Assembly: GCA_033297075.1 (NCBI GenBank)
Contig: MU858072.1
Location: 1-64,000, forward strand
Source of the DNA: Rhypophila decipiens
Taxonomy: Eukaryota > Ascomycota > Sordariomycetes > Sordariales > Naviculisporaceae
DNA: 64,000 bases
Direction: 5' to 3'
The notes under the pieces are model-generated. The model was not told the origin of the DNA. It saw nothing but the letters and a program-made list of their open reading frames with translations, and did not search any database. Shown piece by piece: positions 11,498 through 24,972 of this stretch (within the stretch, counting starts at the first letter, position 1; each line of letters begins with the position of its first letter). The position numbers and the translations under genes were made by a program.

Positions 11498-14310
11498 TGA
11501 GTCCAAGAAAACAACATTCTTTTTTTTTCTTGCCAGATTGGAAAACATGCCATCAACGAAACGCAGTTACGAACCAAAAAGAAAGAAACCGAAATCATGA
11601 AACGAAAGTCTCCCGTTGTCTTTCTCATTCTTCACCTGGACTTTCATGATCTTTCACTTCTTTTGAAATATAGACTTTCTCCTCTTCTCGCTCGTTATTC
11701 TAGGGAAATTTTATAGACTGGACTGGGCTGGGTTTCATTCTCTCACATTTCTCACTCTAAGCGTTTTCATTACTCTCACCTGGGAGATCATCATTCACTT
11801 TCGGGCACCGGGACTGGACTTTATTGTTGACGACGTCCGGGATTTTTGCTTGGACTGGGTTGGGTTGGGTTGGATCGGGAGACTGGACATGGAACTGACA
11901 TATAATTCAAATCCATTCATTCGTTCATCCACCACACCCAATTCGTCCGTCTTTTCCAAATCTGTCCTTTTGATCAACATGACTGGGGATTCTCTTCACG
12001 GCCTGGTGTTGTTGATGCAGATTGATATTTTCATGTTTTGTTTTTGTTTCCACTTCTGAAGATACCAAGACTTTACACTTTGTTTCTTCATCCCCCTACC
12101 CAAATGCCCTTCTCGTTATATATTTCGGGTTTTTTTCCTCTTGATTTCATTTCTTATATATATGTTGTCCTCCAAACCCATTATTCTCCCCTCTTCCATT
12201 TCTTCTTTGCCACTTTCTTCCCCAGCGTTGGCTTTTTTTTGCTTTACACACCAATATCATGATCGTTTTCTCCGTCCTTCACTTTCGTTGTCCATAGCTA
12301 GCTAGGTAGTAATATATTCGTCACGACTCAATCATAATTCCTGCGCTTATCTGTACCCATTGACCTCACAACATATTCGAGCACGTAAACAAACCATGGT
12401 GAAATCCAGTTGGGTGCCGATCTGCTCGACCACTCGGTAAAATACCTGTAACGATCAAAATTGTCACATACAAGTTTCAAGGGTCTCAACTCGCAACAAC
12501 ATTTCTTGCGGAGAAAACAAACAGATCCGTTTCTTTCTTTCTAATAAGCAAAACAAGTAGAAATCGCGAATCGCAGTGTAACATGTTCGTCAGTGCGGTA
12601 TCGAGGTGCCAAGGTGTGTATTAACTTGAGAGCCAGAAACGAAACTCCAGATCTGGGGAAGCAACCCAAGGAACAGGAGATATTTGTGACACAGGAGGTG
12701 AAACGACGAATACTACCTACGTACACAGCAAGCCACAAGGAAAGTAAAGGTACATGTAACCTACCTAGCCTGTGTGGTACTGTACCAAAGACGACCGACT
12801 GTATCTGGGAATCTAATACTACGCGATGGCGATGAAAACAAGACGACATGATACAAAATATAAAGTAGAACAAAACGGAACAAGACAGAATGGCGGCTAT
12901 GCCGCACGTGGACAAGTTCATGTTCCTATTATTAGCTACCTACTCACCTAGGTATGTCAGGTAAATTAGGTAGGTAATAAGTTGAGCCTCACCTCCAGCA
13001 CGGGAAACATGAGTCCAACTTCAGAATTGGATTTTCAAGAGGAAAGAATATTAACTCACCCACTCAACTTACTCCGTATTCAGGTCCATTTAGCCATTCA
13101 TCTCATCTCACACTGAATATGATCAAGGGCTCTTTCTTCAAATATCTCAAGCGCCCCATCCATCCCATTCCTCAAAATGGCAAGTAACATAACAAAGGTG
13201 CGATGAGAAGCATCAATACCACTCACTACATCTAAGAAGTCGGCCCACTTTGAACAACAACAAACAACAACATTGATAGGCCAATGGCAGAAACTACAAT
13301 GTAACCATATATGTACCCGGCGCATTGGGATCCCAGACATACCAGCATCAAAATAGAAAACATCACTCGCCCACGTATAGTAAGTAGTAGTACCAGACAC
13401 CATCACAGCTCAATACATGTCCCGGATTTAAATATTTATATGCCGGATCGTGCTCCTCGAATATCCAATGGGGGTATCTCTAAATCTACCAACGCCGGGG
13501 TAGTATAATCGACCTAGCCGCCGGGAACGGGCAGGTAGATAAGTCGCGAGGATTCCAGGTAGCACAATCCCGTCTGTCTGTCATAGTCTCCACGATCAAG
13601 CCTGGCACTCTGTGTGAGGGCGGTATGTATTGTACCACGACGAGCCGCAGCGCCTAGGTAGGTACCTCCCGCCTCGTCTGGGACTGTAAGTCAGAAGTCT
13701 GGAACATGCTGAAGCTTTCAAGATGGGATGAAAGTCTAGTTCTCGCTTTTCCCCCAAGTCTTTATAAATGATATCACCTTTCTTTACCGAATGGCACGAG
13801 CGTCCGGGGCTCAGTGGCTCAGTGGGTATGGTATTATGATGGCACCGATGTAGTATCCTCAGCCCAAGTATCGAACCCAAGATTCATGCGTTGACTGTAC
13901 TGTATGTCAGTCGCTTAATCCAGAATTCCAGTCTCCAAGTGAGACTGTGAAGTGTACGTTTCTCAACTGCCGTCCCGATCCACCATGTTGATGTGGTATT
14001 TGCGTCGCCCTCCAAATGTCACAGGTATTTATTGGTCAACTTAGACGCCCGACCGACCCAATCTCCTACATTCATGCATCACCAACATCTATGATACAGG
14101 TACATACGGATACAGAACCCCCAAAACTGCTGTGAGGTTCGATATGACGTGCCTTGTGGCTGCCCTGGCTGTGGCTTGCCAACCCGGGAATGACTTCCGT
14201 CTCCAGAAAAGAAAAAGCAATTCTTATCAGCACCATGACCCACAGATTACCTAGACAGGGATCTTAAGTGCTTGCAGCTTTAGGGCTTTTTCAGCTCCAT
14301 CGTGTGCCTA

Positions 14311-14491
14311 CCGTATCTATGTTTACTGACTTTGATCAAAATCCGCCTAAAGCCAAGTAGGCTTAGCCACTGGCCGAAGGAGGTCAAGTGGACGGGAAAT
14401 GTGGACGTGCTCGGCTCCTCGCCTGCAATTTCTAGCGGGAGCTAGGCCTACTTGGCTCTAGGCGGATTTTGATCAAAGTCAGTAGATACAG
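14311..14491. mobile_element. MITE-like element with about 45-bp terminal inverted repeats, TA-flanked
   Basis: The left arm (14311-14367) and right arm (about 14442-14491) are inverted copies. Both contain ACTGACTTTGATCAAA, then ATCCGCCTA, then GCCAAGTAGGC, with two substitutions over about 43 nt. Similarity continues outwards as CYGTATCT next to the flanking TA on each side (14309-14310 and 14492-14493). The left arm carries an extra 6-nt ATGTTT between these blocks. The centre has no coding capacity. Size (181 bp), long TIRs and TA flanks fit a miniature element mobilised by a Tc1/mariner-type transposase; that class assignment is inference. Confidence 0.75.
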
Positions 14492-17400
14492 TACGCTAAA
14501 ATGTTTTTACCCCTCAATTTTGACGATGGCGCCGATTTTGTTCATGCACTTGATCAACCAGCCACGAGAATTGATCAAGATAGGAAGCCGTGAATTCGGT
14601 AACGAGACGACGGCGAGAGCGGCAATCAAGTTTGGCGCTTTTGTGCTTCGATACAAGCCGAATCGGTGACACCTTTGTTGACGCCGTCCAACATGTCACT
14701 GTGGGGGTTTCTCCTGGGCCCAGCTTCTGGTGCTTTGAGCTTCAGCGGTGTGAGTGAGCGCTGGTGATGGAGAACGCTGGTTATCCCATTTGCCGGGAGG
14801 GACTGGGCCGGAGCAGGAGCACACACACAATTCGAGTTATCGACTTGATTCATTTTCACAATTGGTCCTCCTTGTTCGATAATGTTGATTTTCGAAGGAT
14901 TGACAAGAGAAGATCTAGAAACAGTACCGAGTTGGGATGAGGGGGTTCACATGTCGTTCAGGGGGAGCCAACAATTGGCTCGCCTTCCTAGCCAATCATT
15001 TACCAGAAACTGGCCTACACCTCGGTTTTTGTCAGGTGTCGAGGCTGCCGCTGTCTGGCTCTCCAGTCGTTTTGCAGCTTCTCGATAGGGTCCTGACAGG
15101 AGGCTTCTTTTTTGCCCCCCCGAGACTTGAGCGTATGGATGGATGGCGACTCTCCGGTTAGGTTCAGTTTTCATCTCCTGAACGAGAGGTGAACTTTCTC
15201 TGCCGTGTCCTTGGTTCTTCTTTCACCGACGTCGGTCTGGGGTTCAATGAAGCAAGAGCGGCTGTCCAAGAACCAGAGATCCGAAAAGTTTGGGAGGCTG
15301 GAAATTAGGTGCTGGTGCGCATGTTGCCCCTGTTGGGATCCTGCTGACTGGTTGGCCTTGCGGAGTATTTCCCCAGATGTGCACATGGTGGTTGATGATG
15401 ATATTTTTGTCCAGGTATCGCCAATGTTGCATGGACACAGACGCAGGAACAGAACAGAGACTCGGGCTGCAAGAGGCGAGCTCCCGTCCGCCCGTCCGGG
15501 GATTAAAATTGAAGTGTGCAGTCAGGGCCCCAACCGTTCAGCTCGACGACTTTGTTCGGTGCTACGCAGAGCTCCAGTTTTTCCCCTGCCAACATTTTCC
15601 CATCACCAACTTGGGATGTACTGTAGCAACATGAAGACCGATGGACATGGCCAGAGTTTCTATTCCTAGTTGGGCTGCATGTTGTCCACGTCACTGACCA
15701 ACAGCTTTCTCTCGAGTTTAGAGCTCAATTTCGTTATCTGCAAGGGCAGCTGGGGACCTGCTGAGAGGCGTCAAAGTCCCCTTCCCTAACTGGCCTGTTG
15801 GGACCTGATCTGACAGAACGAGCCCCCTACCGGCATTCACTTCAAAGGGAAAAGGGGGATTTTGTGGGCTGTCATGACAACCTGGGGAGCAATTGACCTG
15901 TCATTGAAGCTTCAATTTACACCCCAGACCCTCGCTGCAGTTCGTGTCTGCACTTTGCGGGTTGGTTTCCCAGGTTGCGAAGAGCAATCAATATGCATCG
16001 GCTCGGATGTCGACGCCATCGGGGCGAACGATGCCGCTGTTATAAAGTCCGACTGGACGGCGTAGCAGGCCTATTTCTGCGGCTATTAGCGATGACTTTT
16101 GGTGGAAAAAAACTAGATATTGGTTAGTGACAGCGGCGCCACAGATGATTTGGTGATACCTAAGCCGGATTGCTTCTCTATCCAACTGTGAAGTGAAGAC
16201 GGATACGGAAAGAAGACGGGTAAGATCCGACAATAGGCAGCCGGCAGGTGGATCCCTACAGCACACCGGAGCGCAGCGGGGAGGGCCCACTGACTGCCTG
16301 CTGAGAGCTCGAGATAGTCTGAGCTCTGCATGTTGACTAAACCACCATCGTCCATTGACTCATCGCTGCTGCATACGTTTTTACAGTTTGAGGCAATGGC
16401 GGTATTTTGGCAGCCAATGGTCACCAGTCGAGGTCGGCTGCTTGTTCAACACTCAGATCGGGGGTTGCCGGACCATCGCCCGGTGCTCTTACATGCAGAA
16501 AGTGGAATATCTCTCTGCCAACAGTCAGGGGCAGCAACTCACAGGCCCAGACTCCGACATCATCACCGCCTCTCTCATTTCAACGAGTGCATATCAAGGA
16601 ACAGGAGTGCAGCGTTTGTAGGACGACATGCTGAGGAAAGGTGCGCACATTAGTATTATTATATCCGTGTTGGGAAAGAGAAATCGCCAGCCTTGTGGAG
16701 AAAATCATTACACCAAACAATGCTGAGTGAAGGGGCCAAACGACTCGACGTTGTCATCCGCGGGAATACATGTACCGCCTGTCTGGACGACGAGGCAACA
16801 GACGGGTATTGACAGTTACATTCCTCGAATATCCGCTGTTGCGAATGGAACCTGCATTCCTGATTTTGGAGCGGATATCGACTTGAACAGGGAGAACAGC
16901 CGAGCTCGCCTACAGTACCCAGAGACCATGGCCATGATAACAACCAGCAATCAAGGGGCAACCCCTAATTATATTCCGTAATAACTGAACATGACAAACT
17001 TTGGTATCAAGGGAAAGCTGCATTTTTACCCCTGCCTGGCTTGGGTCATTATTATACCTTTGTCGTTGACCTTGGAACGGTCCTGGGCGTGAATATTGGT
17101 GGAGCAATCCACACCCAAGTTTATTCACAGGCACTAACAGGTAACAACGGCCTCGGGCCGTCTCCACCGAACGCCTTACCGTCAAATACAGTACACGTGC
17201 AGCAGCTCTCTTGATAAACTTATTTGAACCATTGCGATCTTCTCATTCTTCTTGACATACGGAGTACGGAGAGAGACTTAACTACGTATATGGATTGAAA
17301 CACTTCGGTCATTCGGCAACACCCGACCCATTGTCGCGGGGGAAACAAGCTGTGCCACGGCTGGCGCTTCCAGGTGGCAGGGCACAGACTGGCCAGGGAC

Positions 17401-17668
17401 TTGATTCGGGAAGGAGGGGGACTTCTCAGCCCCCAGCTCCTTCTTGCTTGTCCTCCACGGATCCGTACTGTACCCCGTACGCCGTACACGCTACGTACTG
17501 GGAGTATATACCGAGCTACCCTCTACAGTTTTCCCTTCTGATTGGGACTGGAAACATTTTCTTTGGCATATGCGAATGTATCCTACCTCTCATAGCATCT
17601 TGCGACTCTGTTCTTGTTAGTTTTGGCAAATTCTCCCCCCAGTTAGAGCAGTACGTGGTGGCATCCTG

Positions 17669-17765
17669 GTAAGTGTTTCCCGTTGTTTTCACGCCCTCAG
17701 CAACCATAACCTGGGAGAATGCCGCGCACTGACCTTTCCAAGGGCTTTTCCCACTGGTTTTCCAG
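17669..17765 (+). other. Weak candidate 5' UTR intron of the PHD-finger gene
   Basis: A GTAAGT donor (17669), a CACTGACC branch-like site and a TTTTCCAG acceptor ending at 17765 give a 97-nt candidate leader intron, about 340 nt before the ATG at 18107. Only the motifs support it. Confidence 0.25.
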
Positions 17766-18106
17766 ATTGTCGACTCATCTCCTACCTCTCCGTTGCCTAA
17801 CGAGCGAATAATTACCCATTGTTGACCAAGAAGAAGAGATCCGGCCCCAAAGGCACCGCCTAGTTTGTAACGTGAACGAATATTGCCTCCCTTTACCCTT
17901 GGGGGGCGCCTTCAATACCCACCTCGCTGCTCTCCTTCTACATAAGAGCTTCGGTGTTTAATATCCCCAATCACGAACCCACTTTATTTCTCGAGGCCTC
18001 AACTCCAGCCGGCAAGAGAGGGTTCCTCCCTGAATTCAACTGGCAAAATTCCCGTTCATGTCATGGTTGGGTTGGAATCTGCGCATGCTCCAAGACCGAA
18101 ACTGCT

Positions 18107-20650
18107 ATGAGCGGGGATCAACAGGCTTCTAGGTTCGCATGCCCTAGATTTGTCAACAGCTTCGTCCCACTGACCTGAACACCCTTCTCGTGCACAGCTT
18201 TGGCGATCCAAACGCTCAGCCGCCAACCCCCAAGCAAACACCGACGTCCTCCGTCTTTCCGAGTTCCGTCTTCGAGACCCCCAAAAACAACCAAGGACGA
18301 TTTGACGAGTCGGGCGGCTGGACACCCCGTTTTGCCGAGGAATATTCCGTCTTCAACACAACTCCCGGGAACCTCAGAGGCACGCAAGGTCCCTTTCCAG
18401 AATTTGTCCCAGCGTCGCCCTTCACGCCCATTTCTGCCAACCAGAAAAGACCGCTCTCTGCTGAGGGACTGGCCGTAGAAATTGCATCTCATGCAAACCA
18501 CTTTTCGCCGAATCCAAATCTCCTACCACCTGTCGAGCCATCCAGACAACTGGGCTCTTCCCCCAGCCCCGTGTTCAAGACACCGACTACGAACAGATCC
18601 GTTGCGACAACCGAGCCATCTTCCCCGACAGTAGAAAGGTCCAAGAAAAAGGCCCGCCATAATACAGCCGATCAAGAAAGTCAGGGACAGACGGCAACAC
18701 CTCCCCCCACGGCCCGCAAGGGCGAGCGGAAGCTTGCTCCCAAGCTCGACACTGGCGCCATGCAAAATGATCATGGCTTCGGCCAGCCAGACTTTATGGG
18801 GACCCCTCGGCAGGGAGGAATGGGGAATTTTGTGACAACACCAAGCGACATGTTTGGCTATCCAATGTCTGCACCAGCTACTGCGTCTGGCTTCACATCC
18901 CAGAGACCTTTTTGGGATGACCCAAATATGGCGGGCATGGATATCGATTTTAGCACCAATGGCAACAATGGATTCCAGAATCAGAACCAAGCCGGGCAAG
19001 GGACTATGGAGGCCGTCCAGTGGAGGTCAAATCAGGTGTTCCAAGGCGCTGGGCTTCTCGAGGGGCAGAACCAGGAAGGCGTGTCGACGAGCGAGCTGGA
19101 TCGTACCTTCGTCTCGCAAGCGCGGCTGCAAAGTCTTGTTAGCTCCTCGATGGACCAATCCCTATTTGTGGCCAATTTCCCAACTTCAGCCGATGACCCG
19201 TTTGGCATTAGCAACGGCGGCGGCGTTGATCCCGGCCTTTTATTTAGTCGCCCGCAATCTTCCAACTTGCATGCATCTTTTAACATGTCGATTCAAATGC
19301 AGGATGCAGCTGAAATGTCAGTATCACAAGGGGCTCCGGTCAGCCAGCAAGGTTCGATGGCGCGGACAGAACTGCGTCGTTCAGCGAGCGCCAAGGATGT
19401 GAGCCGAGGCAAACAAAAACAAGCTCCTGCGAGCTCTCCCATCAAGCCCAGTGCCCGTCCTGGCCTCTCGCGAAGCTTCAGTGAGAATCGAGGCCGGAGA
19501 TCGGTGGGCCGTAGCTCGCTACCGACACTTGCTCCAGCACCGCGACCTCAGTCTCAACTGGTGGGAAATGCCGGTGTGGGCGCCAACCGGCCAGTTGTAT
19601 CGCAGCCGACACGGCCGAGCGGTAGATCTTCCCCCTTGAAGAATCAGCATCAACGGCTATCGAGCCTATCGTCGATTCCTGAGATGCCGGGACCACGAAC
19701 AAGGACAGAGGCCAAGTTTACCATTGATGCTAACGGCCGAGCTCGTGTGGAAACTACCATCGTTGTTGAGGATGACGGACCCCCAACTGTTCGTAAACGC
19801 CATAGCGCCCTGCCCACCGTGTCGTTGCGTCATCATCAATGGACCTCAACGGACGATGACGACTCGTCCTCGACCGACGATGAGCCCATAATCATTCCCA
19901 GCAGGAATACGTCTTTTGCGCTGCCAGACCCGAGGAAGCCCTCGACGACGCATCCTTTTCATAACTCGCAACGTAGCATAAGCGAGCGTAGCACAACCTC
20001 ACACAGCTCTTTCCGTGGAGGATCGCAAGATGATTATGATAGCGATCAAGAAACGCTCAGAAATGACATTACGCCGACAGGGAACAAGCCTTCTGGCGAC
20101 GCCGCAAGCGAGCTTCGAAAACTGCGGCAGAAGCGACCTCGGCCGCTATCGGCATCTAAACGTCGACATCGATTGTTATCCGGAGATCAGGGACCACCAT
20201 CAACGACGGCCGGGTTTGCTGGTCATTACCCGGGCCATAATACCACGTCGCCTACCACGCTGACGGACACGAGCTTGCCCACGCCATCTTCGTCGGATTC
20301 GAGAATTCAGCGCATCCGATGCGTTTGCAACAGACCTGATGTCGACCGCGGAGACGACTTTCTGGTCCAATGGTACGTCTGGTGCTCCACTTTCTTCTCT
20401 TCTTTACTAATGTCGTGGATGCAGCAACTCGTGCGAAATGCAACTCCACGGGCGGTGCGTCAACATGACTGAACCGAATCCGACGTCGATGTATATATGT
20501 GCCTTTTGTGCCGATACGCCCAATGCCCGGTCACGGCCGAGGGTGGGCAGTTCACGCAACAGTGGACGACGCATGTCTGGGCCCATGGGGCCACCGAACT
20601 CGCTGACTTCGCCTTTGGCGCACAAGTCGGGATTCAAGTATTTTCGATGA
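18107..20650 (+). CDS. PHD-finger protein
   Basis: The model has three exons (18107-18132, 18198-20372, 20425-20650), giving 808 aa. The first exon holds only eight codons plus two bases; a 65-nt intron joins it to SFGDPNAQPPTPKQTP. Most of the protein is low-complexity Ser/Pro/Gln/Asn with scattered basic patches. The C-terminus has a PHD zinc finger of C4HC3 type: Cys717, Cys719, Cys734, Cys737, His742, Cys745, Cys759, Cys762. Cys734 is split by the second intron, so the finger exists only after splicing. PHD fingers usually read histone H3 tails, which suggests a nuclear chromatin role. No catalytic domain is visible. I do not recognise a named orthologue; a subunit of a histone-modifying complex is possible but is inference. 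Confidence 0.8.
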
Positions 20651-21339
20651 GCTTATTGTCTGACTCTTTGGCAGTGTGGAAGATATGCTCGCTATATACA
20701 AAGAGGCAGGGAATCATGATATAATGTAAGCAGCAAATAAGCAGCTACGTAGCAATTAGCTACCTATTGGGATCTATCATGTCAAGGATCACTAGCAGGC
20801 AGCTGGACGACAGTAATGATTTGTACGTACGAATGGGATTTATGTACTCATGAACAAAAACAGGGCATTAGAAGAGTTGAATTTGACGGGCATTCAATTG
20901 AAGAATAATGAAGTTAGGGGTTGCTTCCAAAATTGCTTTGTGAAACTTGGCATCAAGACTACCTAGGGCTGGACGTCGGAGGAGCGAGTGTTCGCGAGAC
21001 CCCTTCATTGGAAGAGCCGAGACCTTTTGTTCCTTAGAGAAGAGATGTCTCGGTGCGGAAGCTCTGCGACAGAAGGATAGAAGTCGGAATGTCCTGTGAA
21101 GAGGGTGGGATGTCTGACCCCTGTGCGGTACGTACTTGGGTCCCGGCACCGGGAAGCGGGTGAGACGGAACGGGCTTGGACCGGAGGTGCTCCGGTAACT
21201 CACGGCATCCATGGCAGTTTCAATTGGTTCGATTGCCAACGCGGCCCCCATGATTCATTGAATATCCGGACTCGATGCCGACATGTCTATCAATCAGGCT
21301 TCCATAAAAGTTTCACAATGACTCTCTCTCACAGAACCC
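20651..21339. other. Intergenic region between the PHD gene and the IPMDH pseudogene
   Basis: This stretch contains the presumed 3' UTR of the PHD gene. No recognised coding sequence, repeat or RNA gene. The missing 5' part of the pseudogene would lie here if it survived, but I could not detect it. Confidence 0.5.
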
Positions 21340-21963
21340 AACGGCCAAGGTGTGGACTTTACTTTGGACAAGGCCAACTTGCTGGCTGGCTACATACCAG
21401 CCAACGTCGTCAGCGAGGTCATGGCTTATAAGTTTTCTCGGCTCGAGGTCTGCCATCAGCTGATTGATAGCAAAGCACATTTTGATGGTCGTCAAGAGCC
21501 TGAGGGCCCTGAGTGGTGTACATAGTTAGTTATTACTAGCAACCTGTTTGCGATATCATCAGTGACGAACGAGGTGGGCGTCATTCCTGGAAACATTTGC
21601 GCCAGTCTGGGCGGTATCCCTGAGGTAAAGGGCAAGTGCATTGGTATTTATGAGCCCATTCAAGGTAGGTATGTTGGTTTCTCTTCACAGTGTCGCAAAA
21701 AACGTGCTCCCAGCGGCAGTTGCAGATGTCTATTCTAGGTAAGTAAATAAATCCTTTACAGGTTCCGTCCCTGATATCTCTGGAAGGGGCATTGTTAACC
21801 CCGTTGGAACCATCCTCTGATTCCAGTCCTCTTAGTTGCCATGATGCTGCGGTACTTACTGATAGTGGTGACCGGACAAAGGACCTTGGCCGGCTCTGCT
21901 GGTATTATTGATGTGGACGAGGCCCTAGTTACAGAGCTTGAGAAGATTCCCAAGGGACAATAA
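21340..21963 (+). pseudogene. Degraded 3-isopropylmalate dehydrogenase (LEU2/leuB family) fragment
   Basis: In changing frames the sequence spells successive IPMDH motifs in the right order: LDKANLLA (from 21364), HQLIDS (from 21454), LMVVKSLRALSGV (after a frame change near 21475), TSNLF (from 21535), DIISDE (another frame, from 21552), VIPGN (from 21580), IYEPIQG (to 21664), then after a plausible intron (21665-21761) SVPDISGRGIVNPVGTIL, and AMMLRY near 21840. Stops occur near 21524 and after VGTIL (TGA 21818-21820), and at least three frameshifts break it. The family enzyme oxidises 3-isopropylmalate in leucine synthesis. The conserved His of YEPIHGSAPDI reads Gln. The N-terminal half is absent. 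The many lesions make a working gene very unlikely. Confidence 0.75.
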
Positions 21964-23227
21964 CTTCTTGATCAATATTTGGTTGCGAATGTGTATGTCG
22001 GGGACGGGTCTCGCCGAATTAGATGGGTCACAAAACAAATTCGGCCTTTATAAGGGCACACTGTAAACAAGGAAAAGGGGTAATGAGCTGGGAAATAAAC
22101 AAAACATCTTATGGCAAGCTCATAGGACAAGGGCGAGTGATGGTGCCTAACTATGGCCTTTCCATTCGTGGATATATTAATCAAGGAGTAGGCAGTATGT
22201 CTCCATGGTTGCTCTTGCTGCCAACGTTGGCGATAATAGCTGCTCAGCCTGGTCAACTCGTTTTCCCGATGTAGGGCCTTCTGGACTTTGTGTGTATTAA
22301 CATTGGGAATATCCTCTCAGACAAAAGATATCATGTTCGGTGAAGAATTCCTGATGCTACACCCGCCAGTCATTCTGTCTACTGTACGTGCGTTAAACAC
22401 TCGCGCCTCTGGACGTCAACATGAACCCGAAATGGTTCTCTCACGCCTGGAATCCCTCATGCCCTCCTCATGCCCTCCTCTGCTGTACACATCCGCACCT
22501 CTCTCGCCCAAGTCTCGATGCCCATTGCTCTGCTAATCCGGAAGCTGTCAAGGCAAGTCTGTGGTCTTTCCGTGTCGGTCCACATATATTCGCATATCGC
22601 CACGTACACCTATCTTCCCTTCTTTGGTCAGCACTGACTGACTGACACGCGCAGTTCAGTGCATATGTCTGGCTACGCAGCACGGCTGAAACTGTCACCA
22701 TTTTACGGGCCGAACAGACCCTCATTGGCCACCGAGTACAACTGAATGCCGCCGACAGATATATTGACCCATGGCCTACATACGCTCTACATGAAGAGTG
22801 GTATTATAGCTACCTAGATACCTCCATCTTATGCAGTTACATGTCAAGCATAGGCCGGTCGGGGGAATATTGAAGAAAAGCACAGATCAGTGGCGAGGAC
22901 GGCGCTTCATAATCCGTTTGACCTGTGACTTCCTGCCGGCTTGATTGTCTCTTAACCACTCGGGATAAGGACAAGGACAATGACATGGACAGAGACAGAG
23001 CCAGATGGTGATATACATGAGACAAAAGCCAAGGCTAACAACCCGGGAAGATATACAAGAAACGCAAAAGAACAAGGACAGAGGACAGCTCCCATGGGGC
23101 TGGCGCTATTATGCCACTGGAGCACCCAGATCCGAACGGACAAGAACGTGATTTGCTTGATTCAGGTTCCGGGTATATTTACTTGCTGCTAGCAGGCTTC
23201 AGAACCGCTACGCTCGGTGAACAACAG

Positions 23228-23248
23228 CTACCTACCTACCTACCTACC
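23228..23248. repeat. CTAC tetranucleotide microsatellite
   Basis: About five perfect tandem units of CTAC lie here. Related TAGG/CCTA repeats occur elsewhere in intergenic DNA of the window. Confidence 0.85.
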
Positions 23249-24972
23249 GTACATGTTTGGCATGATGTTGTATCTCACGTAAAGTGTGATATCCTCGCGC
23301 CCTGCACGACACTAGACCAGGACATTTCTCATCACGAGATTATCAAGTAATTATATTTATTTGTCTCTACGGGGTACGTTCAGAAGCTTCATAGTACTCC
23401 CGTAGCAGCCCAGTGACAGATATACAGACCGTCTTCATTGGAGCCTGGCAAGCAATTATTGATCCCAACGAAACTGAAATTCGGGTAAAAATACTCGAGG
23501 CCTCCAAGTCGTTCCTTTCTCTCTCTCTGTCTATATCTGGATACCTGGTGACTATGGGCTTTGTCCGTCAGTCCGGCGGGGCTTTCTGTCCCGTCTCTTC
23601 CTCATCTCTGCCTTGGATATGTTACGTTTCAGAACCAATAACCCGGGATTAGCTAGCCACGGCTTGGACGGGGACGATGGACAAGAAATTGGGAGCTGTA
23701 TGGGAAAGACATTGACCCAGACCAGAACTTCAGTCTCTGCTACAGAAGATACCAGACTACATGTAGGTTAATTCGTGGGAAATGATACAGAGAAGTTGTA
23801 TAGCACGATGAGACGATATCAATCAAACTGGACCCCTTGTGAAAGAAAAGCGAGCAATGTCTTGGAGAGCATACTACTGAACCTAAACTGACCAGATTTG
23901 TCTCTTTACTTGGTGTTTATCAACTCATTAACAAGGAGAAAGAGATTTTAACTGCACGCTGCTCACTTACTGCTACCTGACTGCGTCATGACAAGTGCAA
24001 TATTTCTACATGTATCTGATGATACTGATGTATAACCTTACACTGTCTATCAGGCCGTGGGATGGATCGAGAACTTGTAGCCGACGGTACCGACTTCTGA
24101 CCTTGACTTTATTCTGGGAATGGGGTTTGGGCCATTGCGACAGCAGAAATGATCACAATACTCCCATAAATATATGTCCGGCCATAGTTATTTGCTTCGA
24201 TAGGAACTGTCCCCTTGGTTTGGTTCATCCCATTGTGCCAGATACATTCAATGACATGTGTGAGTATCACGACCACTGTTTCTTTCACTGTGGTCCATTT
24301 CATTCATCGTGGACGCCTCAAAAAACATTACTCCAGTCAACTTCATGATCATATACTTCCACATGGCAATACCAAGAGATCATCAAAACCCGTTCATCCA
24401 GTCCCTTGGATTGCAAGTCGCTATGTGATGATGTTACGATTGCCCCAGGTATCATGGGGTATGCAGCTTTCTCATGCTGCGTGTACAAGTGCCAACTTTG
24501 GGGTCTTGTAGGCAAGGCGAAAGAAAGCATGTCCCCTTATGGTCTTATGCCGGTTTGGAAAGGAGAGGCCAGCAACAAAGCATAGGCATATCTCCCCTGC
24601 TTTAGACTTCCCTAGAAGAGCAAGGTCATGTAATGGATTTTGCCTCGGTGTTGATGTCTCAGTCGATGGATGAGCCTTTGCACGTACGTACCTGCCCATT
24701 TCTCCCGGCCGGCTTGGTAACAGCTGAGACGTATCCCGGGGCGGGTGCCGGGTGTTTGAGTGAACCGGTAGAAGGACTATGATACAATACCATACTGGCT
24801 TCTTTCATACCAAAGTCCTTTATCCCCACCGTCAAGAGAAAGAAAAGAGGACTGTAAACACAAAACGAGAGGCAAGCATCTTCGGCGCCAGAAACGCGAT
24901 AAACGTCTCGATATTCCGGGGAACTAGACACCCGGGACGTTGAATCGAGTTAAAACAGCATTCGCAACTTGA

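Larger units (their letters stand above)
11498..18106. other. Intergenic region with a MITE
   Basis: No gene was recognised between the Rua1-type gene and the PHD-finger gene, apart from the inverted-repeat element at 14311-14491. The first kilobase is T-rich and probably the 3' UTR and terminator of the upstream gene. The last 600 bp are pyrimidine-rich and probably promoter and leader of the PHD gene. Open frames in between lack conserved motifs. Confidence 0.6.

Noticed and set aside
13800..13890. TGGCTCAGTGGG (A-box-like) and a TATCGAACCC (B-box-like) stretch suggesting a tRNA
   Set aside because: No acceptor, anticodon or T-stem can be paired on either strand; the B-box match is poor and in the wrong relation to the A-box.
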